Assembly (NCBI RefSeq): GCF_000971135.1
Contig: NZ_BBLW01000004.1
Location: 186,001-250,000 of the forward strand
From: Demequina phytophila
GTDB taxonomy: Bacteria; Actinomycetota; Actinomycetes; Actinomycetales; Demequinaceae
Direction of reading: 5' to 3'
DNA length: 64,000 nt
The notes under the pieces are model-generated. The model did no database searches. It had not been told where the DNA came from and saw nothing but the letters and a program-made list of their open reading frames with translations. Position numbers and translations under genes: made by a program. Positions 1 to 9,582 of this stretch are shown here, piece after piece. Each line of letters opens with the position of its first letter. Within the stretch, counting starts at the first letter, position 1.

Positions 1-250
1 GCTCGCGGACCTCGCCGAGGCCGCGTCGACCGTCACGGGTGCGGAGATCACGCACTCGGACGTCACCGTCGAGCAGCTCGCCACCACCTTCCAGGAGGTC
101 GGGATGGACGCGGGCGCCGCTGGCTTCTGGGCCGCGATCGACGGCTCCATCGCCAAGGGCGAGCTCGACACCGACAGCACCGCGCTCGAGCAGCTCATCG
201 GCCGGCCCGCGACCCTGCTCGCGGACGCGGTCGCGGCCGCCCGCGCGTAA
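1..250 (+). CDS. NmrA/QorB-like NAD(P)-binding oxidoreductase, C-terminal part
   Basis: The window opens inside a plus-strand gene, read from base 2 and ending at a TAA at 248-250. About 82 residues are visible. The stretch with GAAGFWAAIDGSIAKGEL and the ending IGRPATLLADAV is typical of the C-terminus of atypical short-chain dehydrogenases of the NmrA/QorB type (NAD(P)H:quinone oxidoreductase 2-like). The dinucleotide-binding N-terminus lies outside the window, so cofactor preference and substrate cannot be judged. The gene converges on the minus-strand block that follows. The family call rests on remembered similarity of the C-terminal motif only. Confidence 0.65.
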   Translation, partial: LADLAEAASTVTGAEITHSDVTVEQLATTFQEVGMDAGAAGFWAAIDGSIAKGELDTDSTALEQLIGRPATLLADAVAAARA

Positions 251-263
251 CCCGCACGGCCCC

Positions 264-473
264 TCAGAGGTAGCGCGCCTCGTCGCCGCCCTCGTCCCCC
301 TCGGGCTCGTCCTCGAGGGGGACCACGGGGCCGTCGGCGGGCGCCTCCTCGTCGATCTCGTCCTCGGGGTCGACGGAGGCGTCGTATGCGGTGCCCTCAC
401 CCTCCCGCTCGCGCTCGGCGGCGGCCTCCATCCGGGCCATCGCCTCCGCGTCGTCGGCGAACTGCTCGCTCAT
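264..473 (-). CDS. small acidic hypothetical protein
   Basis: A 69-residue protein that I do not recognise. It is rich in Asp and Glu, especially in the second half, with no Cys, no signal peptide and no membrane segment, so a soluble and probably disordered cytoplasmic protein is likely. The ATG at 473 is preceded by a strong Shine-Dalgarno (GAGGAGGTGCGAG before ATG), which argues for real translation. It is the last gene of a minus-strand run with the 51-residue gene at 508-663 and lysA-argS upstream. Function unknown. Confidence 0.6.
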   Translation of the reverse strand: MSEQFADDAEAMARMEAAAEREREGEGTAYDASVDPEDEIDEEAPADGPVVPLEDEPEGDEGGDEARYL

Positions 474-507
474 CTCGCACCTCCTCGTGCGCGCTTCCTG
501 CGGCGCA

Positions 508-663
508 TCAGCCCTCGTGATGGCCGAGCGGATGCAGGATCTCCATGTCGACCGCGGCCAACGGGATCACGTCGCCCGCGTCGTCGTCGGTCTCGTCCTC
601 CCACTCGTCGGTCGGGGCGGGATCGAAGACTCCCAGGTGCGGCTTCTCGGCTCCGGCGGACAC
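508..663 (-). CDS. 51-residue acidic hypothetical protein
   Basis: A short gene with a GTG start at 663, supported by the upstream GAAGGGAG six bases before it. The protein is acidic in its middle (EWEDETDDDAGD) and ends in a His-rich tail. There is no signal peptide or membrane segment. It lies between lysA and the 69-residue acidic gene, all on the minus strand, and about 95 bases after lysA, separated from it by a hairpin. I do not recognise the family. The GTG start and short length mean a gene caller could miss it. Confidence 0.5.
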   Translation of the reverse strand: MSAGAEKPHLGVFDPAPTDEWEDETDDDAGDVIPLAAVDMEILHPLGHHEG

Positions 664-736
664 GGCGGCTCCCTTCGTTCGCGGGGACTCCCTCCCAGTG
701 AACCGCGCCCGCCGCGCACGCGCGAGCGGAGGCGCG

Positions 737-758
737 GCCGGCGGGACGATGCGCCGGC
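737..758 (-). terminator. hairpin after lysA
   Basis: Seven-base arms GCCGGCG (737-743) and CGCCGGC (752-758) directly follow the lysA stop codon on the minus strand. The loop holds most of the dispersed motif GGGACGATGC (743-752). There is no clear T-tract, as is common in high-G+C actinobacteria. Confidence 0.5.
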
Positions 759-2105
759 TCAGTCGGGCGCGACGTCCCAGCTGAAGAGGTCCTCGAGGGT
801 GTCGCGGCGGATCAGCACCTCGGACGCGCCGTCGCGCACCGCGACCACGGCAGGCCGCAGCACCGCGTTGTAGTTCGACGCCATCACGCGCCCGTACGCG
901 CCGGTCGCGGGCACCGCGAGCAGGTCGCCGCGCGCGACGTCGTGCGGCAGGTCGACGTCGCGGACCACGATGTCGCCGCTCTCGCAGTGCTTGCCCACCA
1001 CGCGGCTGAGCGCCGGCTCCGCCTCGGACAGGCGCGACGCGATGGTGGCGGTGTACTCCGCGCCGTAGGTGATGGTGCGCATGTTGTCGCTCATGCCGCC
1101 GTCGACCGCGACGTACTGCCGCGAGCCGCCGTCGTCGAGGCCCACCTGCTTGACCACCCCCACCCGGTAGAGCGTGAGGCCCGCGGGGCCCGCGATCGCG
1201 CGGCCCGGCTCGATCGACAGGTGCGGCCACGTGCCGCCCACCTTCGTCACCGCCGCGGCGACGGCCTCGGCCATCCCGGCGGCGGCATCGTCCGGCGTCA
1301 GCTCCTCGCCGTGCGGCGTGTACCGGATGGCGTAGCCGCCGCCCAGGTCGACCTCGGGGAGGTCGGCGCCGAGCTCCGCCAGGAAGGCCGCGCGCAGGCC
1401 GAGCATGCGCTCGGCGCTCTCCTGGAACGCCTCGATGGACAGGATCTGGCTGCCGATGTGGGTGTGGATGCCGCGCAGGTCGATGCCGGCGGCGTCGTGG
1501 CAGGCCACCAGCGCGTCGAAGGCGGCGCCCGAGGCGAGCGACAGCCCGAACTTCTGGTCCTCGTGGGAGGTGGCGATGTACTCGTGCCCGCCGGCATGCA
1601 CGCCGGTGGTGACGCGCACCAGGACCGGCGCGGTGGTGCCGAGCTCGCGCGCGATCTGGTCGAGGGTCTCGATCTCGGTGAACGAGTCGACGATGATCCG
1701 CCCCACGCCCACCTCGAGCGCGCGCCGCAGCTCCGCGTCGGACTTGTTGTTGCCGTGCAGCCCGATGCGCGCCGCCGGCATGCCGCCGCGCAGCGCGAGC
1801 TCGAGCTCGCCGCCGCTGGCGACGTCCATGCTGAGGTCCTCGGCGCGCATCCAGCGCGCGACCTTCGAGGACAGGAACGCCTTGGACGCGTAGTAGACGT
1901 CCACCTTGGCGCCGTGGCGGCCGAAGGCGGCGGTGAACGAGTCGCGGAACGCGGCGGCGCGCGCCCGCATGTCCTCCTCGTCGACCACGTACAGCGGGGT
2001 GCCGTACTGGCCGGCGAGCTCGCGCACGTCGACGCCGCCCACGGACAGGGCTCCGTCCTCGCCGCGCAGCACGGTCCGGGAGAACACGGGCGCGGTCACG
2101 GTCAC
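759..2105 (-). CDS. lysA: diaminopimelate decarboxylase
   Basis: This PLP enzyme of fold type III decarboxylates meso-diaminopimelate to L-lysine, the last step of lysine synthesis, in the cytosol. The 448-residue length is normal for the family. Visible motifs are YYASKAF, whose Lys forms the Schiff base with PLP, HGNNKS, HTHIGSQ, the Gly-rich phosphate-binding [19 protein letters not shown] and CESGD with the Cys/Asp substrate region. I chose the GTG at 2105 because it overlaps the argS stop in a GTGA arrangement, as in many coupled gene pairs here, and gives the expected N-terminus. The argS-lysA pairing is common in actinobacteria and puts the enzyme in one transcript with arginyl-tRNA synthetase. 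Confidence 0.96.
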   Translation of the reverse strand: MTVTAPVFSRTVLRGEDGALSVGGVDVRELAGQYGTPLYVVDEEDMRARAAAFRDSFTAAFGRHGAKVDVYYASKAFLSSKVARWMRAEDLSMDVASGGELELALRGGMPAARIGLHGNNKSDAELRRALEVGVGRIIVDSFTEIETLDQIARELGTTAPVLVRVTTGVHAGGHEYIATSHEDQKFGLSLASGAAFDALVACHDAAGIDLRGIHTHIGSQILSIEAFQESAERMLGLRAAFLAELGADLPEVDLGGGYAIRYTPHGEELTPDDAAAGMAEAVAAAVTKVGGTWPHLSIEPGRAIAGPAGLTLYRVGVVKQVGLDDGGSRQYVAVDGGMSDNMRTITYGAEYTATIASRLSEAEPALSRVVGKHCESGDIVVRDVDLPHDVARGDLLAVPATGAYGRVMASNYNAVLRPAVVAVRDGASEVLIRRDTLEDLFSWDVAPD

Positions 2106-3775
2106 ATCCTCTCGGGAGCGGAGACGCCCAGCAGGCGCAGGCCGTTGCGCAGCACCTGGCCGGTGGCGTCGTTGACCCACAGGCGGGTGCGGTGGAGGTC
2201 GGTGACCTGCTCGTCGCCCTGCGGGGTGACGCGCGTGCGGTCGTACCACTGGTTGAACGCGGCGGCCACGTCCTCGAGGTAGCGGGCGACGCGGTGCTGC
2301 TCGCGGAAGTCCACGGCCTGCGCGATGATCCGCGGGAACTCGCCCAGGATGCCCAGCAGGGCGGACTCGGTCTCATGCGTGAGCAGCGACGGGTCGAAGC
2401 CGTCCTCGCGGCGGATGCCGTACTCGGCGGCGTTGCGCGCCACGCCGGCGGTGCGGGCGTGCGCGTACTGGACGTAGAACACCGGGTTCGCGTTGCTCGC
2501 GGAGGCGAGCAGGTCGAGGTCGATGTCGATGGTCGAGTCCGCGCTGGAGCGGGCCAGCGCGTAGCGCGCGGCGTCCACCGACGTCGCGTCGACCAGGTCC
2601 GCCATGGTGACCACGGTGCCCGCGCGCTTGGACATGCGCACCGGCTGGCCGTCCTTCACCAGGTTGACCAGCTGACCGATGATCACCTCGACCGAGTCGG
2701 CGTCGTAGCCGAGCGCGGCGGCGGCGGCCTTGAGACGCGCGATGTAGCCGTGGTGGTCGGCGCCGAGCAGGTAGATGAAGCGGTCCGCGCCGCGCTCGTG
2801 CTTGTCGCGGATGTACGCGATGTCGCCCGCGATGTAGGCCGGGTGGCCGTCGGACTTGATGACCACGCGGTCCTTGTCGTCGCCGTACTCGGTCGAGCGC
2901 AGCCACCAGGCGCCGTCCGCCTCGTAGAGGGCGCCGGAGTCCTTGAGCTCGGCGACGGCCTTCTCGACCTTGCCGGACTTGTGCAGCGAGTCCTCGTGGA
3001 AGTACACGTCGAAGTCGACGCCGAAGTCGTGCAGCGAGCGCTTGACCTCGTCGAACATGAGGTGGACGCCGCGGGCACGGAAGAACTCCTGCATCTCCTC
3101 GCGAGGCAGCTCGAGCGGGTCGCGGTCGCCCGCCTCCATCGCCTCGATGAGCACACGGTTGGCCGTCTCCTGGATGTAGTCGCCGCCGTAGCCGTTCTCG
3201 GGGGTGTCCTCGCCGAGGATGGCCGCGACCAGGGACTTGGCGAAGTTGTCGATCTGCACGCCGTGGTCGTTGAAGTAGTACTCGCGGATCACCTCGGCGC
3301 CGTGGAACTCGAGCAGGCGCGCGAGCGAGTCGCCCACCGCCGCCCAGCGGGCGCCGCCCAGGTGCACGGGGCCGGTCGGGTTCGCGGACACGAACTCGAG
3401 GTTCACGGTGTGACCCGTGAGGGACTCACCGCGACCGTAGTCGTCGCCGTAGTCGACGATCCCCTTGGCGAGCAGGCCGGCCGCGTCCGCGTCCAGGAAG
3501 ATGTTGATGAAGCCCGGTCCCGCGACGTCCGCGGTCGCGATGCCATCGATCACGCGCAGGCGGTCCACCAGGGTCTCCGCGAACTCGCGCGGGTTCGTGC
3601 CTGCCTTCTTCGCGAGCTGCATCGCGACGTTGGTCGACCAGTCGCCGTGCTCGCGCTGGCGCGGTCGCTCGACGCGCGCCTCCGGGACGTCGAACGGGGA
3701 CAGCTGGAAGTCGCTGTCGTCGATGCCGGCCAGGATGGCGGCGCGGATGGTCGCGGAGAGCTCTTCGGGGGTCAC
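2102..3775 (-). CDS. argS: arginyl-tRNA synthetase
   Basis: Class I aminoacyl-tRNA synthetase that charges tRNA-Arg with arginine. It has 557 residues. The N-terminal additional domain (about 1-110) precedes the Rossmann core with [12 protein letters not shown], the HIGH-type motif, and [10 protein letters not shown], the KMSKS-type loop, around residue 375. The helical anticodon-binding domain follows and ends in the family-typical [10 protein letters not shown]. The start is the GTG at 3775. No Shine-Dalgarno is present, but a -10-like TAGAAT sits six bases upstream and overlaps the stop codon of the preceding gene, so the mRNA may be leaderless or also transcribed from upstream. The last bases overlap lysA. 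Confidence 0.97.
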   Translation of the reverse strand: MTPEELSATIRAAILAGIDDSDFQLSPFDVPEARVERPRQREHGDWSTNVAMQLAKKAGTNPREFAETLVDRLRVIDGIATADVAGPGFINIFLDADAAGLLAKGIVDYGDDYGRGESLTGHTVNLEFVSANPTGPVHLGGARWAAVGDSLARLLEFHGAEVIREYYFNDHGVQIDNFAKSLVAAILGEDTPENGYGGDYIQETANRVLIEAMEAGDRDPLELPREEMQEFFRARGVHLMFDEVKRSLHDFGVDFDVYFHEDSLHKSGKVEKAVAELKDSGALYEADGAWWLRSTEYGDDKDRVVIKSDGHPAYIAGDIAYIRDKHERGADRFIYLLGADHHGYIARLKAAAAALGYDADSVEVIIGQLVNLVKDGQPVRMSKRAGTVVTMADLVDATSVDAARYALARSSADSTIDIDLDLLASASNANPVFYVQYAHARTAGVARNAAEYGIRREDGFDPSLLTHETESALLGILGEFPRIIAQAVDFREQHRVARYLEDVAAAFNQWYDRTRVTPQGDEQVTDLHRTRLWVNDATGQVLRNGLRLLGVSAPERM

Positions 3776-3787
3776 CAGGCCATTCTA
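3773..3787 (-). promoter_or_regulatory. putative leaderless promoter of argS
   Basis: On the minus strand TAGAAT (3787-3782) is followed by six bases and the GTG start codon (3775-3773). This spacing puts the transcription start on or next to the start codon. There is no Shine-Dalgarno. Confidence 0.45.
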
Positions 3788-4567
3788 GGCGTGGGCGGGC
3801 GCGCTCCACGCGCGCGGGACGCGCACCGCGGCTCCCCTCTCGAGGAGGACGATGCGGTCGCGGGCCGGGTCGCCCTCGACCGCCCTGCGGAACACCGCGC
3901 GGGGCTCGGAGAAGTGCGCCCAGTCGTCCACGTGGACCGGCACCACCGTCGCCGCCGGCCACAGGTCCGCGATCGCGAGGGTGCGGGCGGCGTCCGCGGT
4001 GAGCAACGCGTTGTCGAGTCGCGCGACGCGGGCCGCCCCGGCGCACTGCAGCACGATCTCCACGTCGGGGAAGTGATGCGCGACCGCTGCAGCGACCTCC
4101 ACCTCCGCGTTGTCGCCCGAGAAGTACAGGGTGGGCCAGCCGGCGGCGCTCACCACGAATCCGGTGACCTCCGCGAGCCGGTCGCGCATCTCCGTGGGCC
4201 CGTGCTGCGCCGGCACGGCGGTGACGCACACCGGCGCGTGGGCACCGTAGAGCGTGATCGAATGCCACGGCTTGAGCCCCACGACACCCGGCACGCGGGA
4301 CGATGCGCCGGGCGTGGAGAGCACGTGACCCGCACCTTCCAGCAGGGCCCGGCCCGCGCGGTCGAGGTTGTCCGGATGCTCGTCGTGGGACAGCAGCACC
4401 ACATGCACGTGGCCGATGTGCTCGGGACCGAAGGCAGGGCCGGTGAGCTTGGTGAGGTTCCCATACTCCCCCGGCGGGTCGAACGTCGGGTCGGTCAGCA
4501 GCGTGAGGCCGGCGTAGCCGATCACCACGGTGGGACCGCCTACCAGGGCGAGCTCGACGTCGGGCAT
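3785..4567 (-). CDS. MBL-fold metallo-hydrolase (UlaG-like)
   Basis: A 260-residue single-domain metallo-beta-lactamase-fold protein. LLSHDEHPDNLD supplies the metal-binding motif in the form common to UlaG-like (L-ascorbate-6-phosphate lactonase-type) proteins of actinobacteria, with Asn in place of the last His. VPAQHGPT, FSGDN and PVHVDDWAHF carry the other expected metal ligands. There is no signal peptide, so it is cytoplasmic. The ATG at 4567 gives the usual N-terminus reading into the first beta strands (ELALVGGPTVVIGYAG). The substrate cannot be told from sequence, and nothing in the neighbourhood points to ascorbate metabolism. Confidence 0.8.
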   Translation of the reverse strand: MPDVELALVGGPTVVIGYAGLTLLTDPTFDPPGEYGNLTKLTGPAFGPEHIGHVHVVLLSHDEHPDNLDRAGRALLEGAGHVLSTPGASSRVPGVVGLKPWHSITLYGAHAPVCVTAVPAQHGPTEMRDRLAEVTGFVVSAAGWPTLYFSGDNAEVEVAAAVAHHFPDVEIVLQCAGAARVARLDNALLTADAARTLAIADLWPAATVVPVHVDDWAHFSEPRAVFRRAVEGDPARDRIVLLERGAAVRVPRAWSAPAHA

Positions 4568-4608
4568 GGCACCAGTGTGGCTCGGCCCGCGCATCGTCGC
4601 CACGGCGC

Positions 4609-4962
4609 CTACTCGAGGATCCGCGCGAGCGGGTCCGCGCACTGGACAGGGAAGGACTCCGCGCACGCCTCGACCCATACCTCGAGCCGGGTGCCCACGT
4701 CGAGGTCCGAGGCGACCGCGGCCTCGCCGTCGGGGCGCTCGATCGCGCCCTGCTCCGCGAACTCGAACGTGGTGCCCTCGAAGTACTCGTAGCCCGGGTC
4801 GGGCGCGAAGCCCACCGCGATCACCCCGGTCGCGTCGTCGACGCTGATCACCGTGCCGATCGCGTCGGGGTCGCGGTCGTCACGCGCATCACCGCCGCCG
4901 CGGGGCGCGCACGCCGCGAGGGCGAGCGCGATCGCCACGACGGCGACTGTCCTGCTACGCAT
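4609..4962 (-). CDS. small secreted lipoprotein
   Basis: A 117-residue protein with an N-terminal signal peptide and lipobox ALAAC. Cys18 would be lipidated and anchor the protein to the outer face of the membrane. After a Gly/Asp-rich linker the mature part (IGTVISVDDATGVIAVGFAPDPGYEYFEGTTF, given in two pieces here only as a description) reads like a small beta-rich domain, and two further Cys (in EACAE and QCADP) could form a disulfide. No family is recognised. It lies between the rhamnosidase terminator and the metallo-hydrolase on the same strand, with no functional link visible. Confidence 0.7.
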   Translation of the reverse strand: MRSRTVAVVAIALALAACAPRGGGDARDDRDPDAIGTVISVDDATGVIAVGFAPDPGYEYFEGTTFEFAEQGAIERPDGEAAVASDLDVGTRLEVWVEACAESFPVQCADPLARILE

Positions 4963-4970
4963 GCCTCAGC

Positions 4971-4999
4971 ATGGCACGGCGCGCGCGGCGCCGTGCCAT
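4971..4999 (-). terminator. terminator after the rhamnosidase gene
   Basis: Perfect 12-base inverted repeat ATGGCACGGCGC (4971-4982) / GCGCCGTGCCAT (4988-4999) with a five-base loop, immediately after the stop codon of the minus-strand GH78 gene. Confidence 0.7.
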
Positions 5000-5006
5000 G
5001 CATCGG

Positions 5007-7766
5007 TCACACGTCCGCGAGAGCCGTGTCCAGCGCGGAGATCGCCGCCGGCGGGAGCATCAGCGCGTGCTGACGGAACGTGGCCTGCGGACCCCACTCG
5101 ACCATGGTGAGGAAGGTCGCCGCGCCGTCCGCCCCGAGCGCCCCCACGAGCGCGCTCTTCGCGGCCGCATAGGCACCGGCGTTGCGGCGGATCTCCACCA
5201 GCGGGGTCTCCGAGGAGAATCCCTCCCAAGCGGCCGCCCGCGCCGGGGCGGGCGCCATCCACTCGTGGGTGCCGGATCCGACCGCGACCGGCTCGTCGCC
5301 GCCAGGGACGTGCACCAGCGCCGTGGTGTTCGGCGGCACCACCACGCGGATGCGCAGGCTCTCCCCCACCCGCTCCCAGCCGGCCTCATGCGTGCCGTAG
5401 GCGGACTCGAAGGTGGCGCGTGCGCGGTCGATCCCGTCGATCGGCAGCGGACGCACCTCGACCCGCCGGTACGCGGGCTCGATCGGGGCCAGCCCGGCGA
5501 GGCGCCGGTGCATCCAGTCCGCGATCGCGCCGAGCGCGTAGTGGTTGAAGCTGGTCATCTCGCCAGGGTTGACCGAGCCGTCCTCGAGCATCGAGTCCCA
5601 GCGCTCCCAGATGGTGGTCGCGCCCATGGTGACCGGGTAGAGCCACGAGGGGTTCTCGTCGTTCAAGACGAGACGCCCCGCCACATCGGCGTGCCCGGTG
5701 TCGGACAGCGCATCCGCGATGAGCGGGGTGCCCACGAACCCGGTGGAGATGCGGTAGCCCGCGCGCTCCACCAGGTCGGCCAGGCGGTCGCCCATCGCCT
5801 GACGGCGCGCGTCGTCGACCAGCCCGAAGCCGATCGCCACGGCGTAGGCGGTCTGCGCGTCGGACATGAGGCGTCCGTTCGCGGTGACGTACTGCGCCAG
5901 CCAGGCCGCGCGCACGCGGGAGGCGAGGTCGCCGTACTTGCCGGCCGCGGCATCGTCCCCCAGCACCCGTGCCGCCTGCGCCACCACGTCCGCCGAGCGG
6001 AACAGGTGCGCGGTCGCGACCAGGTCCTTGTCGGCCTTGGCGTCCGCCGGGTTCTCCGGCGGCGCGGACGGGTCGAGCCAGTCCGCGAACTGGAAGTCGT
6101 CCTCCCACAGGAGGTTCTCGCCGGCGCGGCCGGCCATCCAGTCGACCCACCGGGTCATGGAGCCGAACTGGCGCGCGAGCGTGTCGCGGTCGCCGAACCG
6201 CTGGTAGAGCGTCCACGGGACCAGCGTCGCGGCGTCGCCCCACGCGGCCGTGCCCACGTGCGCGGAGTCGAGGACGTCCGGGACCACGAACGGCACGGAG
6301 CCGTCCTCCGTCTGCGCGAGCTCGAGGTCCTCGAGCCACGAGGACAGGAACGCGTCCGCGTCGTGCAGGAACGATGCGGTGGGCGCGAAGACCTGGATGT
6401 CGCCGGTCCATCCCAGGCGCTCGTCGCGCTGCGGGCAGTCGGTCGGGATGGAGAGGAAGTTGCCGCGCATGGACCACACGACGTTCTCGTGGAGACGGTC
6501 GAGCAGCGCGTGCGAGGACGCGAAGGTCCCGGTGCGCCGCATGTCGGAACCCACGACGACGGCGGTGACGCTCGCGGGGTCGAGGGTTCCGGGCCAGCCG
6601 TCGAGCTGCGCGTAGCGGAAGCCGTGGAACGTGAAGCGCGGCTCCCAGGTCTCGTCGCCCGTGCCCGCGAGGGTGTAGCGGTCCGTGGCGGCCGCGCGTC
6701 GCAGGGTGCGCAGCGCGAGCTCGCCGTTCTCGAGCACCTCGGCGTGACGCAGCGTGACGGTGCTTCCCGCCGGTCCGCTGACCCGGATGCGCAGGTGCCC
6801 CACGAGGTTCTGACCGAAGTCGAGCACCGTCGCACCCGAGGGCGTGCGGATCACCTCGATCGGGGCGAGCTCCTGGGTGGCGCGCACCGGTGGGCTGGTG
6901 CGCGGCACCGGCGCGACGTCGACGGGCGACGATGCGGCGGGCACCCAGGTGGTCGGGTTCTCCTTGCGCGCGTCGACGTGCTCGCCCGCGTAGATGCCCG
7001 AGGCGATCACCGGGCCCTCGTCGGTGACCTCCCACGAGCCGTCCGTGACGACCTCGTCGACCGTGCCGTCCGCGTACGTCAGCGTGAGGACGCCGGTGAA
7101 GGCGGGCTGCGCGCCGTAGACGTAGCGCTCCTGGCCGTGGAAGCCGAACCGCTCGGAGTACCAGCCGGCGGCGAGGTCGACGGTCAGCGTGCGCGGGCCT
7201 TCGGTGAGGAGCGGGGTGACGTCGGTCGCGGCGTAGGTGTCGCGGACTCCGTAGGTGGTCCAGCCGGGCTTGAGTCGCTCGTCGTCGACGGCGACGCCGT
7301 CGACGTACGCCTGGTAGACGCCGTGCGCGGTCGCGTGCAGCATGGCCGACACCAGGCCCTCGCGGACCTCGACGGTGCGACGCAGGCGCACCGGGCACTG
7401 CTCGGTGCGCGGCCCGGGGTGGCCGATCCAGGTCGCGGGCCAGCCGTCGCGAACGCCGCACAGCACCGGCACCTCGTCGCTCCACGGCGACCACCCGGTG
7501 TCACGGGAGTGCACGCGCACCCGGACGGTGCCGCGCTCACCGTCGCGCAGCGGCGCGAACGGCCACGCGACCAGCACGGACGCGGCGCCCGAGATCTCGC
7601 GGATGAGCGCGCCGTGCGGGCCGGTCCACGAGACCTCGGCGGACTGCTGGGTCCAGCCGGGCGCCGCGGTGGCGGTGGCCCAGGAGAGCCGGGGGGTCCG
7701 AGTCATCACGACGGTGCCGAAGGCTCCGGAGTCGACGCTGACACGGACGGTGGTGCTTTCAGGCAT
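5007..7766 (-). CDS. alpha-L-rhamnosidase, glycoside hydrolase family 78
   Basis: A 919-residue GH78 enzyme that would release terminal alpha-L-rhamnose from plant or bacterial glycosides. It has the N-terminal beta-sandwich domains (about 1-380) followed by the (alpha/alpha)6 catalytic barrel. The catalytic signature DCPQRDERLGWTGD lies at about 443-456, with the acid Glu in DER, and the second essential Glu is in WERWD at about 720-724. FNHYALG and a C-terminal beta-sandwich domain follow. No signal peptide is visible, so the enzyme is probably cytoplasmic and acts on oligosaccharides brought in by the adjacent importer. The ATG overlaps the Shine-Dalgarno region AAGGGGTG, which contains the stop of the upstream permease, so it is the last gene of the importer operon. 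Confidence 0.93.
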   Translation of the reverse strand: MPESTTVRVSVDSGAFGTVVMTRTPRLSWATATAAPGWTQQSAEVSWTGPHGALIREISGAASVLVAWPFAPLRDGERGTVRVRVHSRDTGWSPWSDEVPVLCGVRDGWPATWIGHPGPRTEQCPVRLRRTVEVREGLVSAMLHATAHGVYQAYVDGVAVDDERLKPGWTTYGVRDTYAATDVTPLLTEGPRTLTVDLAAGWYSERFGFHGQERYVYGAQPAFTGVLTLTYADGTVDEVVTDGSWEVTDEGPVIASGIYAGEHVDARKENPTTWVPAASSPVDVAPVPRTSPPVRATQELAPIEVIRTPSGATVLDFGQNLVGHLRIRVSGPAGSTVTLRHAEVLENGELALRTLRRAAATDRYTLAGTGDETWEPRFTFHGFRYAQLDGWPGTLDPASVTAVVVGSDMRRTGTFASSHALLDRLHENVVWSMRGNFLSIPTDCPQRDERLGWTGDIQVFAPTASFLHDADAFLSSWLEDLELAQTEDGSVPFVVPDVLDSAHVGTAAWGDAATLVPWTLYQRFGDRDTLARQFGSMTRWVDWMAGRAGENLLWEDDFQFADWLDPSAPPENPADAKADKDLVATAHLFRSADVVAQAARVLGDDAAAGKYGDLASRVRAAWLAQYVTANGRLMSDAQTAYAVAIGFGLVDDARRQAMGDRLADLVERAGYRISTGFVGTPLIADALSDTGHADVAGRLVLNDENPSWLYPVTMGATTIWERWDSMLEDGSVNPGEMTSFNHYALGAIADWMHRRLAGLAPIEPAYRRVEVRPLPIDGIDRARATFESAYGTHEAGWERVGESLRIRVVVPPNTTALVHVPGGDEPVAVGSGTHEWMAPAPARAAAWEGFSSETPLVEIRRNAGAYAAAKSALVGALGADGAATFLTMVEWGPQATFRQHALMLPPAAISALDTALADV

Positions 7767-7769
7767 GAG

Positions 7770-8624
7770 TCACCCCTTGACGGCGCCGGACGTCATGCCG
7801 GCGACGATCTGACGGTTGAAGAAGATGTACATGAGGAGCATGGGCAGCGTGATGAGCAGGATGTCCATGAAGAGCAGGTTCCACGAGGTCGAGAACTGGC
7901 CCTGGAACGCATAGAGCGTGGTCTGCACCGTCGCGCCCTTGTCGCCCGGCAGGAAGTACAGGGGGTTCTGGAAGTCGTTGAAGACGAACACCGACTGGAC
8001 CACGACCACGGTGACGATCACGGAGCGCAGCAGCGGGAAGATCACCTTGAAGAACAGGCGGATCGGGCCGGCCCCGTCCATGATCGCGGCCTCGTCGAGC
8101 TCACGCGGGATGGTCGCCACGAAGGCACGGAACATGAGGATGCAGAAGGCCATGCCGAACGCGACCTCGATGAGGATGAGGCCGTGGAGAGTCTTGTAGA
8201 TGCCCAGGCCCTGCATCACCCAGATGGTGGGCACCACGGCCGGGGGCACGATGAGCCCCGCGAGCACCAGGAAGCTGATGAGACCGTTCCACCTGGACCT
8301 GCGGCGCTGCAGCACGTAGCCGACGAGCGCCGAGACGACCACCATCAGCGTGACCGAGCCGACGGTGAGGATCGTCGAGTTGATGAACGCCGTCACGAGG
8401 ATGTAGTCCCGGGCCTGCACCACCTCGACGAGGTTCTCGAAGAAGCGCCATTCGGTCGGCCATGAGAACTCGAGAAGCGAGGCCTCCTGGCCCGTCTTCG
8501 ACGCCGTGAGGACGATGAAGATGAACGGCACGATGAAGACGACGGTCGTGACGACGATGCCGGCAAGACCGCCGGCCCACTTGTACGTGCGGTTGAGCTT
8601 CGGGGTGCTCGTTGCGGTGGTCAC
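7770..8624 (-). CDS. ABC sugar transporter permease, MalG-like
   Basis: One of two membrane subunits of a CUT1-type carbohydrate importer. It has 284 residues and six predicted membrane helices. The cytoplasmic EAA loop that docks on the ATPase reads ELDEAAIMDGAGPIRLFFKV, followed by IFPLLRS. The GTG at 8624 overlaps the stop of the first permease as GTGA and is preceded by a perfect AAGGAGGT six bases away. The operon encodes no ATPase, as usual for CUT1 importers in actinobacteria, which share an MsiK-type ATPase encoded elsewhere. Location next to GH78 and GH3 enzymes suggests a rhamnose-containing or glucosidic oligosaccharide as cargo. Confidence 0.93.
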   Translation of the reverse strand: MTTATSTPKLNRTYKWAGGLAGIVVTTVVFIVPFIFIVLTASKTGQEASLLEFSWPTEWRFFENLVEVVQARDYILVTAFINSTILTVGSVTLMVVVSALVGYVLQRRRSRWNGLISFLVLAGLIVPPAVVPTIWVMQGLGIYKTLHGLILIEVAFGMAFCILMFRAFVATIPRELDEAAIMDGAGPIRLFFKVIFPLLRSVIVTVVVVQSVFVFNDFQNPLYFLPGDKGATVQTTLYAFQGQFSTSWNLLFMDILLITLPMLLMYIFFNRQIVAGMTSGAVKG

Positions 8625-9565
8625 TGGTCGACCTCCTTGCGGTTGAGGAACCAGAACAGCGGCACGACGATGACCGCCACCAGGACGAAGAGCACCACGT
8701 TGCCCGCCGTGGACAGGCCGTAGAACCCCGCCTGGTACTGCTTGTAGACCATCGAGGCGAGCACGTCCGAGCTGAACCCAGGTCCGCCGTTCGTCATGGT
8801 CCAGATGAGGGCGAAGGACCTCAGACCCCCGATGAGGGACAGGATGATCACCGTGGTGGTCGCGGGACGCATGAGCGGAAGCGTGATGTTCCAGAACGAC
8901 TTCACAGCGTTCGCGCCGTCGACCTTCGCGGCCTCGAAGTACTCCTGGGGGATCGCGACGATTCCGGCGATGTAGATGAGGGTGGCGATGCCGACCCCCG
9001 ACCAGACATCGACGAACGCGACCGAGTAGAGAGCGAGGTTCGGGTCGGTGAGCCAGCCCGGTCCCTCGATACCGAACACGGCGAGCGACTTGTTGATGAG
9101 GCCGTCGAACGGGTCCATCAGCACCGAGAAGGTGACACCCACGCCCACCGCCGAGACCAGCACGGGGAAGAACACGACGCTGCGGAGGTAGCCGCGCGCG
9201 ATGATCTGGCTCGAGAGGAAGACGCCGATCAGGAGCCCGAGGACCACCTTCAGCCCGGAGGTGATGGCCGCGTAGATGAGCGTGTGGATCAGGCTCTGGA
9301 AGAGGAAAGGCTCCGAGAAGAACGTCTGGAAGTTCTCCAGGCCCACGAACTCGGAGTCGAAGATGGTCCAGCGCGTGAGCGAGAAGTAGAAGGACGTGAA
9401 CGTCGGCACCACGAAGAGGCCGATGTAGATGATCGCCGCCGGAAGGTAGAACCACATGGGGTACGGGCTGCGCTTCTTGCCGCGCCGCTTCCTCGCGGTG
9501 GGCTCCGGCTCGGCGGGCCATGCGGAGGCGGAGCCGGTCTGAGACGTCGTTGTCGTCATGGTCAT
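8621..9565 (-). CDS. ABC sugar transporter permease, MalF-like
   Basis: The partner membrane subunit, 314 residues. A basic cytoplasmic N-terminus (KRRGKKR) is followed by six membrane helices. The EAA loop reads EYFEAAKVDGANAVKSFWNI. I chose the ATG at 9565 because AGGAG lies seven bases upstream, rather than the in-frame start at 9610, which falls inside the intergenic hairpin. It forms a heterodimer with the MalG-like subunit encoded immediately downstream and works with the lipoprotein encoded upstream. Confidence 0.92.
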   Translation of the reverse strand: MTMTTTTSQTGSASAWPAEPEPTARKRRGKKRSPYPMWFYLPAAIIYIGLFVVPTFTSFYFSLTRWTIFDSEFVGLENFQTFFSEPFLFQSLIHTLIYAAITSGLKVVLGLLIGVFLSSQIIARGYLRSVVFFPVLVSAVGVGVTFSVLMDPFDGLINKSLAVFGIEGPGWLTDPNLALYSVAFVDVWSGVGIATLIYIAGIVAIPQEYFEAAKVDGANAVKSFWNITLPLMRPATTTVIILSLIGGLRSFALIWTMTNGGPGFSSDVLASMVYKQYQAGFYGLSTAGNVVLFVLVAVIVVPLFWFLNRKEVDQ

Positions 9566-9582
9566 GAGTCTCTCCTGAGGGG

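Noticed and set aside
4971-8465. A 1164-residue plus-strand open frame across the rhamnosidase and permease genes
   Set aside because: Same reason: antisense to well-recognised proteins, low-complexity translation, no start signal.
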